DNA of 64,000 bases from Chitinophaga sp. H8 (GTDB lineage: Bacteria > Bacteroidota > Bacteroidia > Chitinophagales > Chitinophagaceae). The stretch spans positions 372,001 through 436,000 of the forward strand of contig NZ_JBEXAC010000001.1 in NCBI RefSeq assembly GCF_040567655.1, in the 5' to 3' direction. Made by a program: the position numbers and the translations under genes. Positions 26,431-36,133 of this stretch are shown here, piece by piece (position 1 is the stretch's first letter; each line of letters begins with the position of its first letter). The notes under the pieces were generated by a model. That model was given only the letters and a program-made list of their open reading frames with translations. It ran no database searches and had not been told where the DNA came from.

Positions 26431-27486
26431 TTATTTGATCAATGTTGCCAGCTTTTCTTCCAGGGCTTCCCCATTCAGGTTTTTTGCCAGGATAATGCCA
26501 TCCGGGCTGATCAGGAAGTTGGCCGGAATACTTTTTACGTTATATAGCTGTGCGGCTGCATTTTTCCATATTTTAAGATCTGCCACGTGGTGCCAGGGTA
26601 ATTGATCTATTGTAATTGCTTTTACCCAGGCGCTGGAATCTTTGTCCAGCGATACAGCCAGTATCTGAAAATTACTACCACGGAAGCGCTCATACGCTTT
26701 TTTTAAGGCAGGATTTTCTTTCCTGCAGGGGCCGCACCAGCTGGCCCAGAAATCCAGCAATACATAACTCCCCCGGAAGGAAGAGAGTGTTACCGGCTTC
26801 CCTTCGGGGGTATTCATGGTAAAATCAATGGCTGGTTTTCCGGGTGCTGTCAGATGTATCTGATCAAATTCATGTTGCATCTGCCGGCCGGCTGCGGAAT
26901 TCCGCAGCCGGGATGATAATCCGGCAAAGGCTGGTTCTATTTCAGATACGGGTTTGCTGTAGAGCAACTCTTTCAGTTTATACAAGCTCACATAACTGTC
27001 GGGATGTTGTTTGACAAAAGCAGTGGAAAGTGGATAATATGCTGTATCCATGATGCGCTGCACTACTTCAAAAATGCTGTCCTTTTTTTCCTTTTCCTTT
27101 TGCAGGAGATCGTATAAAGGAGCTATCTTATCAGTTACCGGTTGAAGTAATTGCTTGTAAGCATTGTATTCCTGCTGGGTTTTTCCACCAGTAATTTTCA
27201 ATTGCTCCAAAGCTTTCTTTTGGCCTGTTATACGGATAGGCTGATTTTCAAGAAAGAAGGAAAAGTTGCTTTTATCCGTAAAGCCCAGGAAAGCTTCCTG
27301 CGGATGTGGTACCTTCCCTTTAAAAGTAAAGTGTCCATGCTTTGAAAAGGAGGTATCTGTTTTATCATCCCGGTAGAGGTATACCGGCCCATCCGTTAGC
27401 CCGTCAATAAATGCGTTTAGTGTATACTCCTGTGCATGGGCATTCCTACAAACGAGGAGTATGACAAGGATCTTAATAGCCTTCAT
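26431..27486 (-). CDS. TlpA/AhpC-type thiol-disulfide oxidoreductase
   Basis: The 351-residue exported protein has a signal peptide ending NAHAQ, an N-terminal DUF4369-like beta domain (about residues 20-115), a helical linker and a C-terminal thioredoxin domain (about 215-350) with the redox motif WCGPC and the cis-proline in SIPANFLI. These proteins reduce periplasmic disulfides. The ATG at 27486 overlaps the SusD stop by 14 bases, so translation is likely coupled. It is a frequent companion of SusCD modules with ECF/FecR regulation, where its exact job is unknown. Confidence 0.9.
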   Translation of the reverse strand: MKAIKILVILLVCRNAHAQEYTLNAFIDGLTDGPVYLYRDDKTDTSFSKHGHFTFKGKVPHPQEAFLGFTDKSNFSFFLENQPIRITGQKKALEQLKITGGKTQQEYNAYKQLLQPVTDKIAPLYDLLQKEKEKKDSIFEVVQRIMDTAYYPLSTAFVKQHPDSYVSLYKLKELLYSKPVSEIEPAFAGLSSRLRNSAAGRQMQHEFDQIHLTAPGKPAIDFTMNTPEGKPVTLSSFRGSYVLLDFWASWCGPCRKENPALKKAYERFRGSNFQILAVSLDKDSSAWVKAITIDQLPWHHVADLKIWKNAAAQLYNVKSIPANFLISPDGIILAKNLNGEALEEKLATLIK

Positions 27487-28855
27487 TTTGTACCAGTTTA
27501 TTGTTGCGCAACAATTCTGTTGTAGTAAACGGGAAGTACAATCTTGTTTTATCTCTGCCTTTTGACTGAAGGAATCCAAGGGCGGTATTAAATCTGCGCA
27601 TATCCTGCCAGCGGCGACCTTCGCCTACCAGTTCCAGCCGTCTTTCCTGTTCGATGCCTTTCAGGAAGGCAGCAGGCGTAGGAAAATCTGTATTGGTTTT
27701 AACACTTGCGTTCCTGGCTTTGCGAAGGGCATTAAAATAAGTAAGGTCTACGCTCCCTTGCCGGGCAGCAGCTTCTGCTGCAATCAGGTATGCTTCACTG
27801 ATACGTAGCAGTGGATAAATAGCAAAAGCATTCCCTGCCGCCTGAAGGGTATCGGTAGAATATTTCAGGAGGTAATTCACTTCACGGCCAATCGCATTAT
27901 TCATTTGTTTGCGTACTACCTGTCTGCGGGTATCAGTAGCCTCATATGCATCAGCCAGGTTGTCATCCATCCAGGTAAAGCCGGTACCATTACCCCTGAA
28001 AGGCGCCCCCGGGCTGTACAGGGAGAATAGTCCGTACCGGTCGTATGCGGAGGTCAGCGGGCCTTCTGCCATATACCAGATCATTTCCTGCGTAGGGCTG
28101 TTGAATCGGAAGATGTTGGAGAAGGTGCCCTGTGAAAGCGTACGGTTGCCGGCGCCTATTACCTTTATGGCCAGGTCTCCGGCTTCCTTATATTTCCCCC
28201 TTTGGAGGTATACTCTGGCCAGCAATTGCTCTGCTGCCTGTTTGGAAGCAGCCTCAGGGGTACTGAAATCATTCAGCAACGGAATAGCGGCTGTGAGGTC
28301 ATTGATGATAGCATCATACACTTCCTGTTCAGTACTCTTTGGCTTACGGATCTTATCAATATCTGTTTCATTCTCCAGGGTAATAACTACGCCTCCATGC
28401 ATTTCCACCAGTACCAGATAGCCATTGGCCCGGATAGTCAATGCTTCGCCCATAGCCTGATTCAGAGAAGGGGAAGGATGGCTGCGAATGAAACTGATAA
28501 TCAAATTGGCATTGCCAATAGCGGTGTAAGCAGCACTGTAATTTCTGCCAATCCCAAACCCATCGGAGGGGAGAGGATTGCAGGCCTCATATGCCTGCGG
28601 GTTAAATTGTGCCGGATTACCTCCCTGGACGGAGATAATATCATCACTGTAAATATCCATCATCGGATAGGACTGCGGAGGCCAGGTGCCTGGCAAACTC
28701 TTGTAGGCGCCATTCAGTAATAATGGAATATCTCCGGCGGTTATCTGCCCTTTTCCGATAGCCTGGTCAGGAGTGGGCCGGTCGAGGTATTTTCCGCAGG
28801 CAAACAAACCTGTCAGGCCTGCAAATAGTATGATCTTTTTATAGTCGAGAAACAT
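27473..28855 (-). CDS. SusD/RagB family lipoprotein
   Basis: The 460-residue protein has a lipobox (GLFAC, with a preceding hydrophobic stretch), the SusD motif TIRANGYLVLVEMHGG, and the C-terminal RRLELVGEGRRWQDMRRF. It follows the STN-type SusC with 21 bases between them. It would form the substrate-binding lid over that channel. Confidence 0.95.
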   Translation of the reverse strand: MFLDYKKIILFAGLTGLFACGKYLDRPTPDQAIGKGQITAGDIPLLLNGAYKSLPGTWPPQSYPMMDIYSDDIISVQGGNPAQFNPQAYEACNPLPSDGFGIGRNYSAAYTAIGNANLIISFIRSHPSPSLNQAMGEALTIRANGYLVLVEMHGGVVITLENETDIDKIRKPKSTEQEVYDAIINDLTAAIPLLNDFSTPEAASKQAAEQLLARVYLQRGKYKEAGDLAIKVIGAGNRTLSQGTFSNIFRFNSPTQEMIWYMAEGPLTSAYDRYGLFSLYSPGAPFRGNGTGFTWMDDNLADAYEATDTRRQVVRKQMNNAIGREVNYLLKYSTDTLQAAGNAFAIYPLLRISEAYLIAAEAAARQGSVDLTYFNALRKARNASVKTNTDFPTPAAFLKGIEQERRLELVGEGRRWQDMRRFNTALGFLQSKGRDKTRLYFPFTTTELLRNNKLVQNEGY

Positions 28856-28876
28856 GTGTGCGTAATTTGTGGTGAA

Positions 28877-31800
28877 CTAAAATCTTACATCAAAACCTGC
28901 GGAAAAAGAGCGCGGCAGCGGAGATACGTTTTGTTGTACCCCTGTTTCCAATGCTTGTTCCGGATCATCTGCCCGCAGCCGTTTATCCTTGATAGTGAGC
29001 AGATTCTGTGCGGCTACATACAGGCGTACCTGTGACATGCCTGCTCTTTTGATGATAAAAGATGGCAGGTTGTAGGCAAAGGTGACATTCCGCAGGCGCA
29101 GATAGGAGCCACTGAAAAGGTAATGTGTGGATGGCTCCACATTCCAGCTGTTGGTTTGTCCGGCACCATGTGGCCCTACCACTGCACGGGGATAGTAACT
29201 GTTATCTCCCGGCTTTTGCCAGCGATCCAGTACCCAGTCGGGTTTATTATTCATTACACCGGTATTAATATCAAAATCGTAAGTACGTGCAGCCTGCTCA
29301 CTGAAATTATAGATCTTGTTGCCCAGGTTAAATGCCAGCTGGCTGTTCAGGTTAAAGCCTTTCCAGCTAAGGTCTACGGTGAATCCACCGGTTACCTTGG
29401 GTTGCGCCACAGGTACATAGATCATGTCCTGCTGATTAATAATCCCGTCTTTGTTTCTGTCTTCGTAGATCAGATCACCGGTTTGCGGATCCACCCCAAG
29501 GGAGTTAAACAGTTGCAGCAAGCCTAATGGCTGTCCTATCTTTATGTATCCCTGTGGGCTCCCGGGATAGTATACCCCAAATCCCATGATGCTGTCGCGC
29601 AGCTGTGTTACTTTATTACGGTTGATATTCGCTACTGCGCTTACTTCCCATTTAAGCGCATTGTTTGTGGCCGGCTGATTGCTGTAAGAAATGGCAATAT
29701 CCACACCTTTGTTTTCCATTGCACCGAGGTTTACCCGTTGTGAAAGATAACCACCGCTGGAATAGGGAATCTGGCGGCTGGTGAGGAGGCCATCTGTTTT
29801 TTTGATATAGTATTCTACGGTCAGGCTGAGTTTATCTTTAAACAGCCGTGTTTCCAGCCCGATATCATTCTGACGGGTACGTTCCCATTTAATATCAGGG
29901 TTGCCCAGAAAAGTATGCAGTCTTAATGCAGGGCGGTTGAGATACTGGACGCTGTTTACCAGGTCATAGGTATCATAAAGTCCCAGTGGGCGTATATTAC
30001 CGGTAATACCATAACTGGTCCTGATTTTCAGGTAACTCAGCAGTGGATTGTCTTTAAGGAAAGGAGATTCCGAAACGATCCATCCACCAGACACTGCAGG
30101 GAACCAGGCATAACGGTTGTTTTTCAATTTTGAAGAACCATCCCGGCGGAGGCTGAAGCTCAACAGGTATTTGTCCTGATAGGTCATATTGGAACGGAGG
30201 AAGTAGGATTCTGAGTAATCCTCATAAAAGCGGTTACTACCCATATAGTAGTTCGTAGCTACGCTGCCGTTACCAGGTTCCCACAATCTTTCCACCAGTG
30301 GGAAATTCTGGTAGTTATTGGCAGTGGTTCTGTATTGGTTGCCGGTAAATTCCTGTCCCAGTAAAACATCTGCCCGGAGCTTTTCATAGCTGAAACGGTA
30401 GGTGAGGAGGTTGTTGAGGGTGTAGCGGATACCACTGCTTCCCTGATTAACATAATCACCTTGTACGGACTGTCCGCCATAGCTGAAAGGTGACATGAAA
30501 TACTCCTGCACTGTTTCGCTTCTGGAGCCGGCGATCATAGAGCGAAAGGAAAAGTTTTTACTGATCGTTGCTTCACCAAAGGCATTTCCGGTATAGTTCC
30601 AGTTGTCCTTCTCATTTTTATGATACATATGAAGCGCGCCGTAAGGGTGTTCCTGGTAGCCATACCAGTATCCCCAGGTACCATCCGGATTGATTTTTAA
30701 AGAATCGGGCGTATCAGGGCGGGCAGTAATACCCGCATTGATTGCTTCCATGATATCTTTTTTCAGGACTTTGGAGATACTGATGTCCGCCCCTGCTTTA
30801 AGCCACCGGTTTACTTTTTGGGTAAGCGCCAGTTTGGTGGAGTAGCGGTCCATACGTCCGATACCGTTAGCAGCAGCTTCCCCGTATTTTCCGAAGGAGA
30901 GGTAGTAGGTAGTTTGATTACTACCACCGCTCACACTGGCTTGTATATTGCTGATAGCACCATGGTTGGGTACCATTCTGTTAAGCCAGTTGATATCATC
31001 GGGACCCATTTCCAGTTGATTAATCTGGAGATCCAGTAATTCCTTTTCACCATTCAGCTCAGCGATCCGGTTGGGAGGCAGGCCATTAGTAGCCAGGAGG
31101 CGGTTGATATCGCCAATGCGGTTTTGCCTTGCTTCGGTAAACATCATCGCGTATTGGGCCTTGTTCAGTGGTTTATAACTTAAGCGGGCGGTAGCAGCTC
31201 CCCAGTAGCTGTTGACGGTTACAACAGGCTTCGCACCGAAAGTTCCTCTTTTGGTAGTAATCAGAATGACGCCCTGTGCACCTCTGGCACCATAGATAGC
31301 AGCAGACGCAGCATCTTTCAATACCTCTATGGATGCAATATCCTGTGGGTTCATGTTAAGCATGCTGAAGTTGGCATCATCCCCTTCCGGGCCCGCATCG
31401 ATCACTAATCCGTCTACTACAATCAGGGGGTTGGAGCCACTGCCGGTCACATTACTTTGTGTGGTTTGCAACCCACGGATGTAGAAGTTGGGCATAGCAC
31501 CGGGAGAAGCACCAGTGTTGGTAACTGACAGCCCGGCCACCCGGCCTTGCAGTGCACTGATAGGGTTGCTGACCACATTCTCTTCCGGTTTCAGGGCGCC
31601 TACTTTGGAGATAGAGCCGGAAATTTCTTTTTTCTGTTGGGTACCATAACCTACCACCACTACTTCGTTCAGTCTGGCTCCCCCGGTTTGCAGCGGGAGT
31701 TGTATGGTCAGATTATTCCGGTTATTCACCGCCTGCTCTGTTTGCTGGTAGCCTAAGGAGGTAATGATCAGTACGGCATCAGCAGGTATTTCCCGGATAA

Positions 31801-32347
31801 AGAACTGTCCATCTGTATTGGTGATGGCGCCCTTCCTGGTACCTTTTACTACCACAGACGCACCGATTACAGGATTGCCATCATCCCCTGTTACCCGGCC
31901 GGAAATGGACGGCAGCGTATCTGCCACAGGAAAAGTGGCTATAGCCGGATCTATCGGCTGAATCAGAATTTTATTCTCTACCTGGCGAAAGGAGAGGGAA
32001 GCCGGAGCGAGCAGTTGTTCCAGCACTGCAGACAAATACTGGCTGCCGGCAGGCAGGGAAAGGTGCCGGATATGGCTGATATCAGCTTTCCGGTACATGA
32101 AGCGGAAATGAGTTTGACTTTCAATTTTCTTAAAAGCGTCCAGCAGCGATTCATTTTCCAGCTCCAGCTGTACTACCTGCCTGTCAATATGCTGGGCTTC
32201 TGCGGAAGCAGCTGATAGCAGCTGGGCAGAGAGTGTTACAACGCAGCAGATGATTAGTGAAATACGCATACATCGATAAAAGAAAGGTGCAGAGACCAGC
32301 GTATAGAAAGCACGTCCGCTTTCTGCCGCGAGTGCAGAAAAATTCAT
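28877..32347 (-). CDS. SusC/RagA family TonB receptor with N-terminal STN domain
   Basis: The 1156-residue receptor has a hydrophobic export signal (about residues 27-52), an STN signalling domain (about 55-125, with LLDAFKKIESQTHFRFMY), a carboxypeptidase-like domain (about 145-225), a plug (about 230-350) and a beta-barrel. STN domains contact FecR-type anti-sigma factors across the periplasm, and such a pair is encoded just upstream. Import of its ligand would activate the ECF sigma factor (family knowledge). The start is uncertain: Met1 gives a 26-residue pre-signal extension, while Met27 (base 32269) begins right at the signal. Confidence 0.93.
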   Translation of the reverse strand: MNFSALAAESGRAFYTLVSAPFFYRCMRISLIICCVVTLSAQLLSAASAEAQHIDRQVVQLELENESLLDAFKKIESQTHFRFMYRKADISHIRHLSLPAGSQYLSAVLEQLLAPASLSFRQVENKILIQPIDPAIATFPVADTLPSISGRVTGDDGNPVIGASVVVKGTRKGAITNTDGQFFIREIPADAVLIITSLGYQQTEQAVNNRNNLTIQLPLQTGGARLNEVVVVGYGTQQKKEISGSISKVGALKPEENVVSNPISALQGRVAGLSVTNTGASPGAMPNFYIRGLQTTQSNVTGSGSNPLIVVDGLVIDAGPEGDDANFSMLNMNPQDIASIEVLKDAASAAIYGARGAQGVILITTKRGTFGAKPVVTVNSYWGAATARLSYKPLNKAQYAMMFTEARQNRIGDINRLLATNGLPPNRIAELNGEKELLDLQINQLEMGPDDINWLNRMVPNHGAISNIQASVSGGSNQTTYYLSFGKYGEAAANGIGRMDRYSTKLALTQKVNRWLKAGADISISKVLKKDIMEAINAGITARPDTPDSLKINPDGTWGYWYGYQEHPYGALHMYHKNEKDNWNYTGNAFGEATISKNFSFRSMIAGSRSETVQEYFMSPFSYGGQSVQGDYVNQGSSGIRYTLNNLLTYRFSYEKLRADVLLGQEFTGNQYRTTANNYQNFPLVERLWEPGNGSVATNYYMGSNRFYEDYSESYFLRSNMTYQDKYLLSFSLRRDGSSKLKNNRYAWFPAVSGGWIVSESPFLKDNPLLSYLKIRTSYGITGNIRPLGLYDTYDLVNSVQYLNRPALRLHTFLGNPDIKWERTRQNDIGLETRLFKDKLSLTVEYYIKKTDGLLTSRQIPYSSGGYLSQRVNLGAMENKGVDIAISYSNQPATNNALKWEVSAVANINRNKVTQLRDSIMGFGVYYPGSPQGYIKIGQPLGLLQLFNSLGVDPQTGDLIYEDRNKDGIINQQDMIYVPVAQPKVTGGFTVDLSWKGFNLNSQLAFNLGNKIYNFSEQAARTYDFDINTGVMNNKPDWVLDRWQKPGDNSYYPRAVVGPHGAGQTNSWNVEPSTHYLFSGSYLRLRNVTFAYNLPSFIIKRAGMSQVRLYVAAQNLLTIKDKRLRADDPEQALETGVQQNVSPLPRSFSAGFDVRF

Positions 32348-32370
32348 AATTTAGTTGTTGCAAGGTGAAG

Positions 32371-32488
32371 AAAGCTCCCGTTACTGCGGGCTTTTGAAAC
32401 TTTAAACCAGTCTTTTTCAATTCCCGTTGAAAAAGACGGTTGCCTCTGCGGTGTTCCTTATATTCCCTTATAAGGCCGGCTGCAGAGG
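32371..32488. other. Three hairpins in the gap between the FecR and SusC genes
   Basis: Three inverted repeats lie in the 196-base gap. First, AAAGCTCCCG (32371-32380) pairs with CGGGCTTT (32387-32394). Second, GTCTTTTTCAA (32410-32420) pairs perfectly with TTGAAAAAGAC (32427-32437). Third, CCTCTGC (32443-32449) pairs with GCAGAGG (32482-32488). Read on the - strand they form the SusC leader and may end or attenuate transcripts coming from the FecR gene. Confidence 0.55.
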
Positions 32489-32543
32489 TTTTTTGTTTAC
32501 GGCGGTTGGTTGATATTATTTCTTAACATGACTTTGGTTGTAC

Positions 32544-33527
32544 TTATCTCGAATAAATAATAACTGTTTTCTGTGCTTTATCGATGCGGTATGCTGCGTT
32601 ATTAAACGTACAGATACTATTCAACACCTGTTCCAGACTTTCTTCTTTGGCGAAGGTGGTAGAAAACCTGCTGGATTGCAGCTTTTCATCAGTGATAGAT
32701 ACGGTTACCTGAAACCGTTCTTCCAGTAGTCTGGCAGCATATTGCATGGTCACATCATCAAAAAAGAGATCTTCTGCCTGCCAGGCAACCTGTGCCTTAG
32801 CATCTAGTTGTAGCTGGTGATGTTCTTTATTGCTGGTGTTATATATTATTTGTTCATTGGCAGAAAGGATGCCCAGCGTTTTGGCGTCATGGGCTACCTG
32901 TACTTTTCCTTTTATCACTGTTACAGTGATGTCTTTCATCCCTGGCATGGCCCTGATTTCGAAAGAGGTGCCCAGCACAGTTGTTTGCACGTTGCCGGTA
33001 TGTACAACAAAGGGCTGTACAGATTGATGGTCTACCTGGAAAAGGGCTTTTCCTTCCAGGTAGACTTCCCTTTTGGGTTGTCCGTCAAAAGAGGCCGGGT
33101 ATTCCAGTTTGCTGCCAGGGCTTACGATCACGGTACTGCCATCCGGTAGTTGTATAAAATTGTTTTCTGATGCGGGTTGTACTTTACGTGATTGTACCAC
33201 AGTTTTTACTGCAGGAGGCGTACGAAGCAGTAAGAAGCCCGCAGTGGCGGCACCTGCAAGTATCATAATGGCAGCGGCTATTTTCAGCCATAGGCGTACA
33301 GGTGTTGTGGCGGCAGGAAAATGATCTTCCTGTGCAGCAATCTGTTCCAGAATACCGGCGTGAAGATTGTTTTTCAAGCGTTGTTTTTCTGCCGCTGTCA
33401 GTAACGACACTACATCCGGTTGTGATTCAAATGCGGCATAATAGGCCTGTATAAATTGTTCTTCGGCGGGTGTTGTGGTACCCTCCCGGAATTTTTTTAA
33501 CAGGTCCAGAAAATAGACTTTGTCCAT
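32544..33527 (-). CDS. FecR family anti-sigma factor
   Basis: The 327-residue protein has a cytoplasmic N-terminus, one transmembrane segment (about residues 80-105, WLKIAAAIMILAGAATAGFL) and a periplasmic FecR domain with LPDGSTVIVSPGSKLEYP and VLGTSFEI. The C-terminal part resembles the STN-binding FecR domain. It transmits the signal from the SusC STN domain to the sigma factor encoded upstream. Confidence 0.95.
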   Translation of the reverse strand: MDKVYFLDLLKKFREGTTTPAEEQFIQAYYAAFESQPDVVSLLTAAEKQRLKNNLHAGILEQIAAQEDHFPAATTPVRLWLKIAAAIMILAGAATAGFLLLRTPPAVKTVVQSRKVQPASENNFIQLPDGSTVIVSPGSKLEYPASFDGQPKREVYLEGKALFQVDHQSVQPFVVHTGNVQTTVLGTSFEIRAMPGMKDITVTVIKGKVQVAHDAKTLGILSANEQIIYNTSNKEHHQLQLDAKAQVAWQAEDLFFDDVTMQYAARLLEERFQVTVSITDEKLQSSRFSTTFAKEESLEQVLNSICTFNNAAYRIDKAQKTVIIYSR

Positions 33528-33604
33528 AGCTGATAGTTGAGCTTCTTATATATAAGACAGCCGGGCAGACAAAAGCCCCATCCGGTATAAAAATATTTTT
33601 ATGA

Positions 33605-34180
33605 TCAGGGGAGAATGGTCCAGGCAATGACCTGTGCAAGGGAGGCCCGCAGGCGTGCAAGAGCTTTTCCCAGTTGGTTTTGCACGGTTTTTCGGGATAT
33701 GTTCAGCTGTTGGGCAATTTCTTCTGAGGAAGCTCCTTCATTATACCGCAGCCGGAAAATAGCCTGGCGCGCAGGAGGGAGGGTATCTACCAGTGTATTA
33801 TAACTTTGGAGTAATTCATTTTTCAGGGTGAGGGCATCTGCCTGGTCACCAGCAGGTAGTTCCTGCAAAAGCAGTGCTGCTACCGGGATAAATTTTTGTT
33901 CTGCTTCCAGTATATTCAGTACCCGGTTGCGTACGGCGGTGTAGATATAGGCAGGAAGGTGGAGGATCTGTAGTTCTTTGCGTTTCAGCCATAGCTGCAG
34001 GAAGAAATCCTGGGTAATATCTTTTGCCTGGTCTACATTGCCCAGGCGTTTGAAGGCGCTGGCATACACTATCTGCCAGTATTTGTCATAGAGGGCATTG
34101 AAAGCTTCGCTACTGCCTTCTTTTAGCTTGCTCAGCAACATGGCATCATCATTCCCGGTATGTACGCTTTTTCCCCCCAT
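33605..34180 (-). CDS. ECF RNA polymerase sigma-70 factor
   Basis: The 191-residue protein has a sigma region 2 (about residues 22-90, with DITQDFFLQLWLKR) and a region 4 helix-turn-helix (about 135-185, with YNEGASSEEIAQQLNISRKT). It belongs to the Bacteroidota sigma factors paired with FecR and STN-SusC. It starts the - strand operon and probably controls it. An ABC transporter gene is divergent, 206 bases away. Confidence 0.95.
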   Translation of the reverse strand: MGGKSVHTGNDDAMLLSKLKEGSSEAFNALYDKYWQIVYASAFKRLGNVDQAKDITQDFFLQLWLKRKELQILHLPAYIYTAVRNRVLNILEAEQKFIPVAALLLQELPAGDQADALTLKNELLQSYNTLVDTLPPARQAIFRLRYNEGASSEEIAQQLNISRKTVQNQLGKALARLRASLAQVIAWTILP

Positions 34181-34386
34181 ATGTTGACCAGATGAGATAA
34201 AAATACAGCTTTAAGACAATATTTTTTTGAAATGTTGCCTGTTTGCCGGCAGATCATGTATAAAAAGTATTATTCATTGCTGTACCGGGGCAGCTGCTGA
34301 TCTGTTTAATTGGATTACTAATCGTATTTTTCAGTATAACGGCTGGTTATCCGGCGGGAATAGTACTTACTTAAAATCTTCTACCG

Positions 34387-36132
34387 ATGAAGACACTATG
34401 GAAATATCTGAAGCCGCATCAGCAATTGATTTTCTGGTCATTGTTGCTGGCAGGTGCCGCACAATTGCTGAGCCTGGTAGACCCATTGATCTTCGGAAAG
34501 ATTGTGGATAATTATGCTACTAATCCACACGGGCTATCTGAAAAAGCGTTGATACAAAGTGTGCTTTACTGGTTGGGGCTGGCTGTTGCGGTGGCTTTAT
34601 TGTCCAGGTTTTTCAAATCGTGCCAGGAATTTCTGACCAGGAAGGCAGTTGCGCAATTTGGGATGCATATCTTTAATGATGGCTTAAAACAAACCCTGCG
34701 GCTTTCTTTTCAGGAGTTTGAAGAAAACAGAAGCGGCACCACCCTTTCTGTTTTGCAGAAGGTTAAAACAGATGCAGAGCGTTTTGTAAATTCTTTTATT
34801 AACGTACTTTTTTCTTCACTGGTAGGCACTGGTTTTTTGCTCTGGTACAGTATTACCAAGAACTGGATGCTGATCCCGGTGTTTTTCATTGGCGTGCTGG
34901 TATTAGGTTCACTGACCGGGTTATTATCCCGTAAAATAAAAACGGTACAACGTTCTATCAACCGGCAAACAGATGCACAGGCCGGTGTAATTACGGAAAG
35001 CCTGCGCAATATAGAGCTGGTAAAAAGCCTGGGGCTCACCTTTCCTGAAATACGGCGGTTGAATCAGCAAACATTGAAGATTTTTGAATTGGAGATGTTT
35101 AAGGCCAGGAAAGTGAGTATGCTATCCTTTTTACAAGGGGCGACACTCAATCTGTTAAAACAATCCATCTTATTTATTTTACTGTGGCTCATCTTCCGCA
35201 AGGTACTCAGCACCGGTGAGCTGATTGCCATGCAATTTATTTCTACTGCTATATTTGTGCCTTTGCAGGACCTGGGCAATATGATCCTGCAGTACCGGGA
35301 AGTAGATGCTTCCATCAAAAACTTTGACCGGCTGATGAGTAAGCCGGTAGAAGAACGGCCGGAGCATCCGGTAGAAATAGGTGCGCTGGACAGCCTGAGG
35401 TTTGAACATGTTGTATTCCGGCACAAGACGGCCGGATATAATGCGATAGATGATATTTCTTTTGAGATAGCCACCGGGCAAACCATTGCCTTTGTTGGGC
35501 CATCCGGCTCGGGAAAGTCCACATTGGTAAAATTACTGGTAGGGCTTTACACCCCTGTGAGCGGAACGATTTATTTTAATGATGTTTACTCTACGGAAAT
35601 CCGGTATAATCCGTTAAGAAGACAGATCGGTTTTGTAACACAGGATACGCAGCTGTATGCAGGCACTATCCGGGAAAATATGCTCTTTGTTAAGCCTGCT
35701 GCCACAGATGAAGAGATTATGGAAGCACTCCGGAAAGCCTCTGCCTCGGGGTTAATTGCCAAAGCTTCACATGGTATAAATACGGTATTGGGCGAGAGTG
35801 GTATGAAGTTGTCTGGCGGTGAAAAGCAAAGAATCTCCATTGCAAGAGCACTATTACGCCAACCCCGGTTACTGATTTTTGATGAGGCTACTTCTGCGCT
35901 GGACTCTTTGACAGAAGAAGATATTACCCGTACTATCCGGGAGATATCCGACAGCCGCGAACAGATGACTATCTTAATTGCGCATCGCTTATCGACCATT
36001 ATGCATGCAGACGTTATCTACGTACTTGAAAAAGGGCTGATTGCAGAAACAGGTTCACATGATGAACTGTTACAGCAAAAAGGATTATACTATGCGATGT
36101 GGCGGCAGCAGGTAGGAGAGCGGAGGTTCTAG
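34387..36132 (+). CDS. ABC transporter, fused permease and ATPase (exporter type)
   Basis: The 581-residue protein has six transmembrane helices in its first 320 residues and a C-terminal ATPase. The Walker A is GPSGSGKST, the signature LSGGEKQR, the Walker B LLIFDEATSALD and the H-loop AHRLST. It is a half-transporter that should form a homodimer, as exporters of lipids, peptides or drugs do. No partner gene is beside it. It ends one base before the convergent GH95-type gene. Confidence 0.92.
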   Translation: MKTLWKYLKPHQQLIFWSLLLAGAAQLLSLVDPLIFGKIVDNYATNPHGLSEKALIQSVLYWLGLAVAVALLSRFFKSCQEFLTRKAVAQFGMHIFNDGLKQTLRLSFQEFEENRSGTTLSVLQKVKTDAERFVNSFINVLFSSLVGTGFLLWYSITKNWMLIPVFFIGVLVLGSLTGLLSRKIKTVQRSINRQTDAQAGVITESLRNIELVKSLGLTFPEIRRLNQQTLKIFELEMFKARKVSMLSFLQGATLNLLKQSILFILLWLIFRKVLSTGELIAMQFISTAIFVPLQDLGNMILQYREVDASIKNFDRLMSKPVEERPEHPVEIGALDSLRFEHVVFRHKTAGYNAIDDISFEIATGQTIAFVGPSGSGKSTLVKLLVGLYTPVSGTIYFNDVYSTEIRYNPLRRQIGFVTQDTQLYAGTIRENMLFVKPAATDEEIMEALRKASASGLIAKASHGINTVLGESGMKLSGGEKQRISIARALLRQPRLLIFDEATSALDSLTEEDITRTIREISDSREQMTILIAHRLSTIMHADVIYVLEKGLIAETGSHDELLQQKGLYYAMWRQQVGERRF

Positions 36133-36133
36133 C

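Noticed and set aside
28202..28720. A 172-codon open frame on the + strand
   Set aside because: It is antisense to the SusD gene at 27473-28855, where the SusD motifs are unambiguous.
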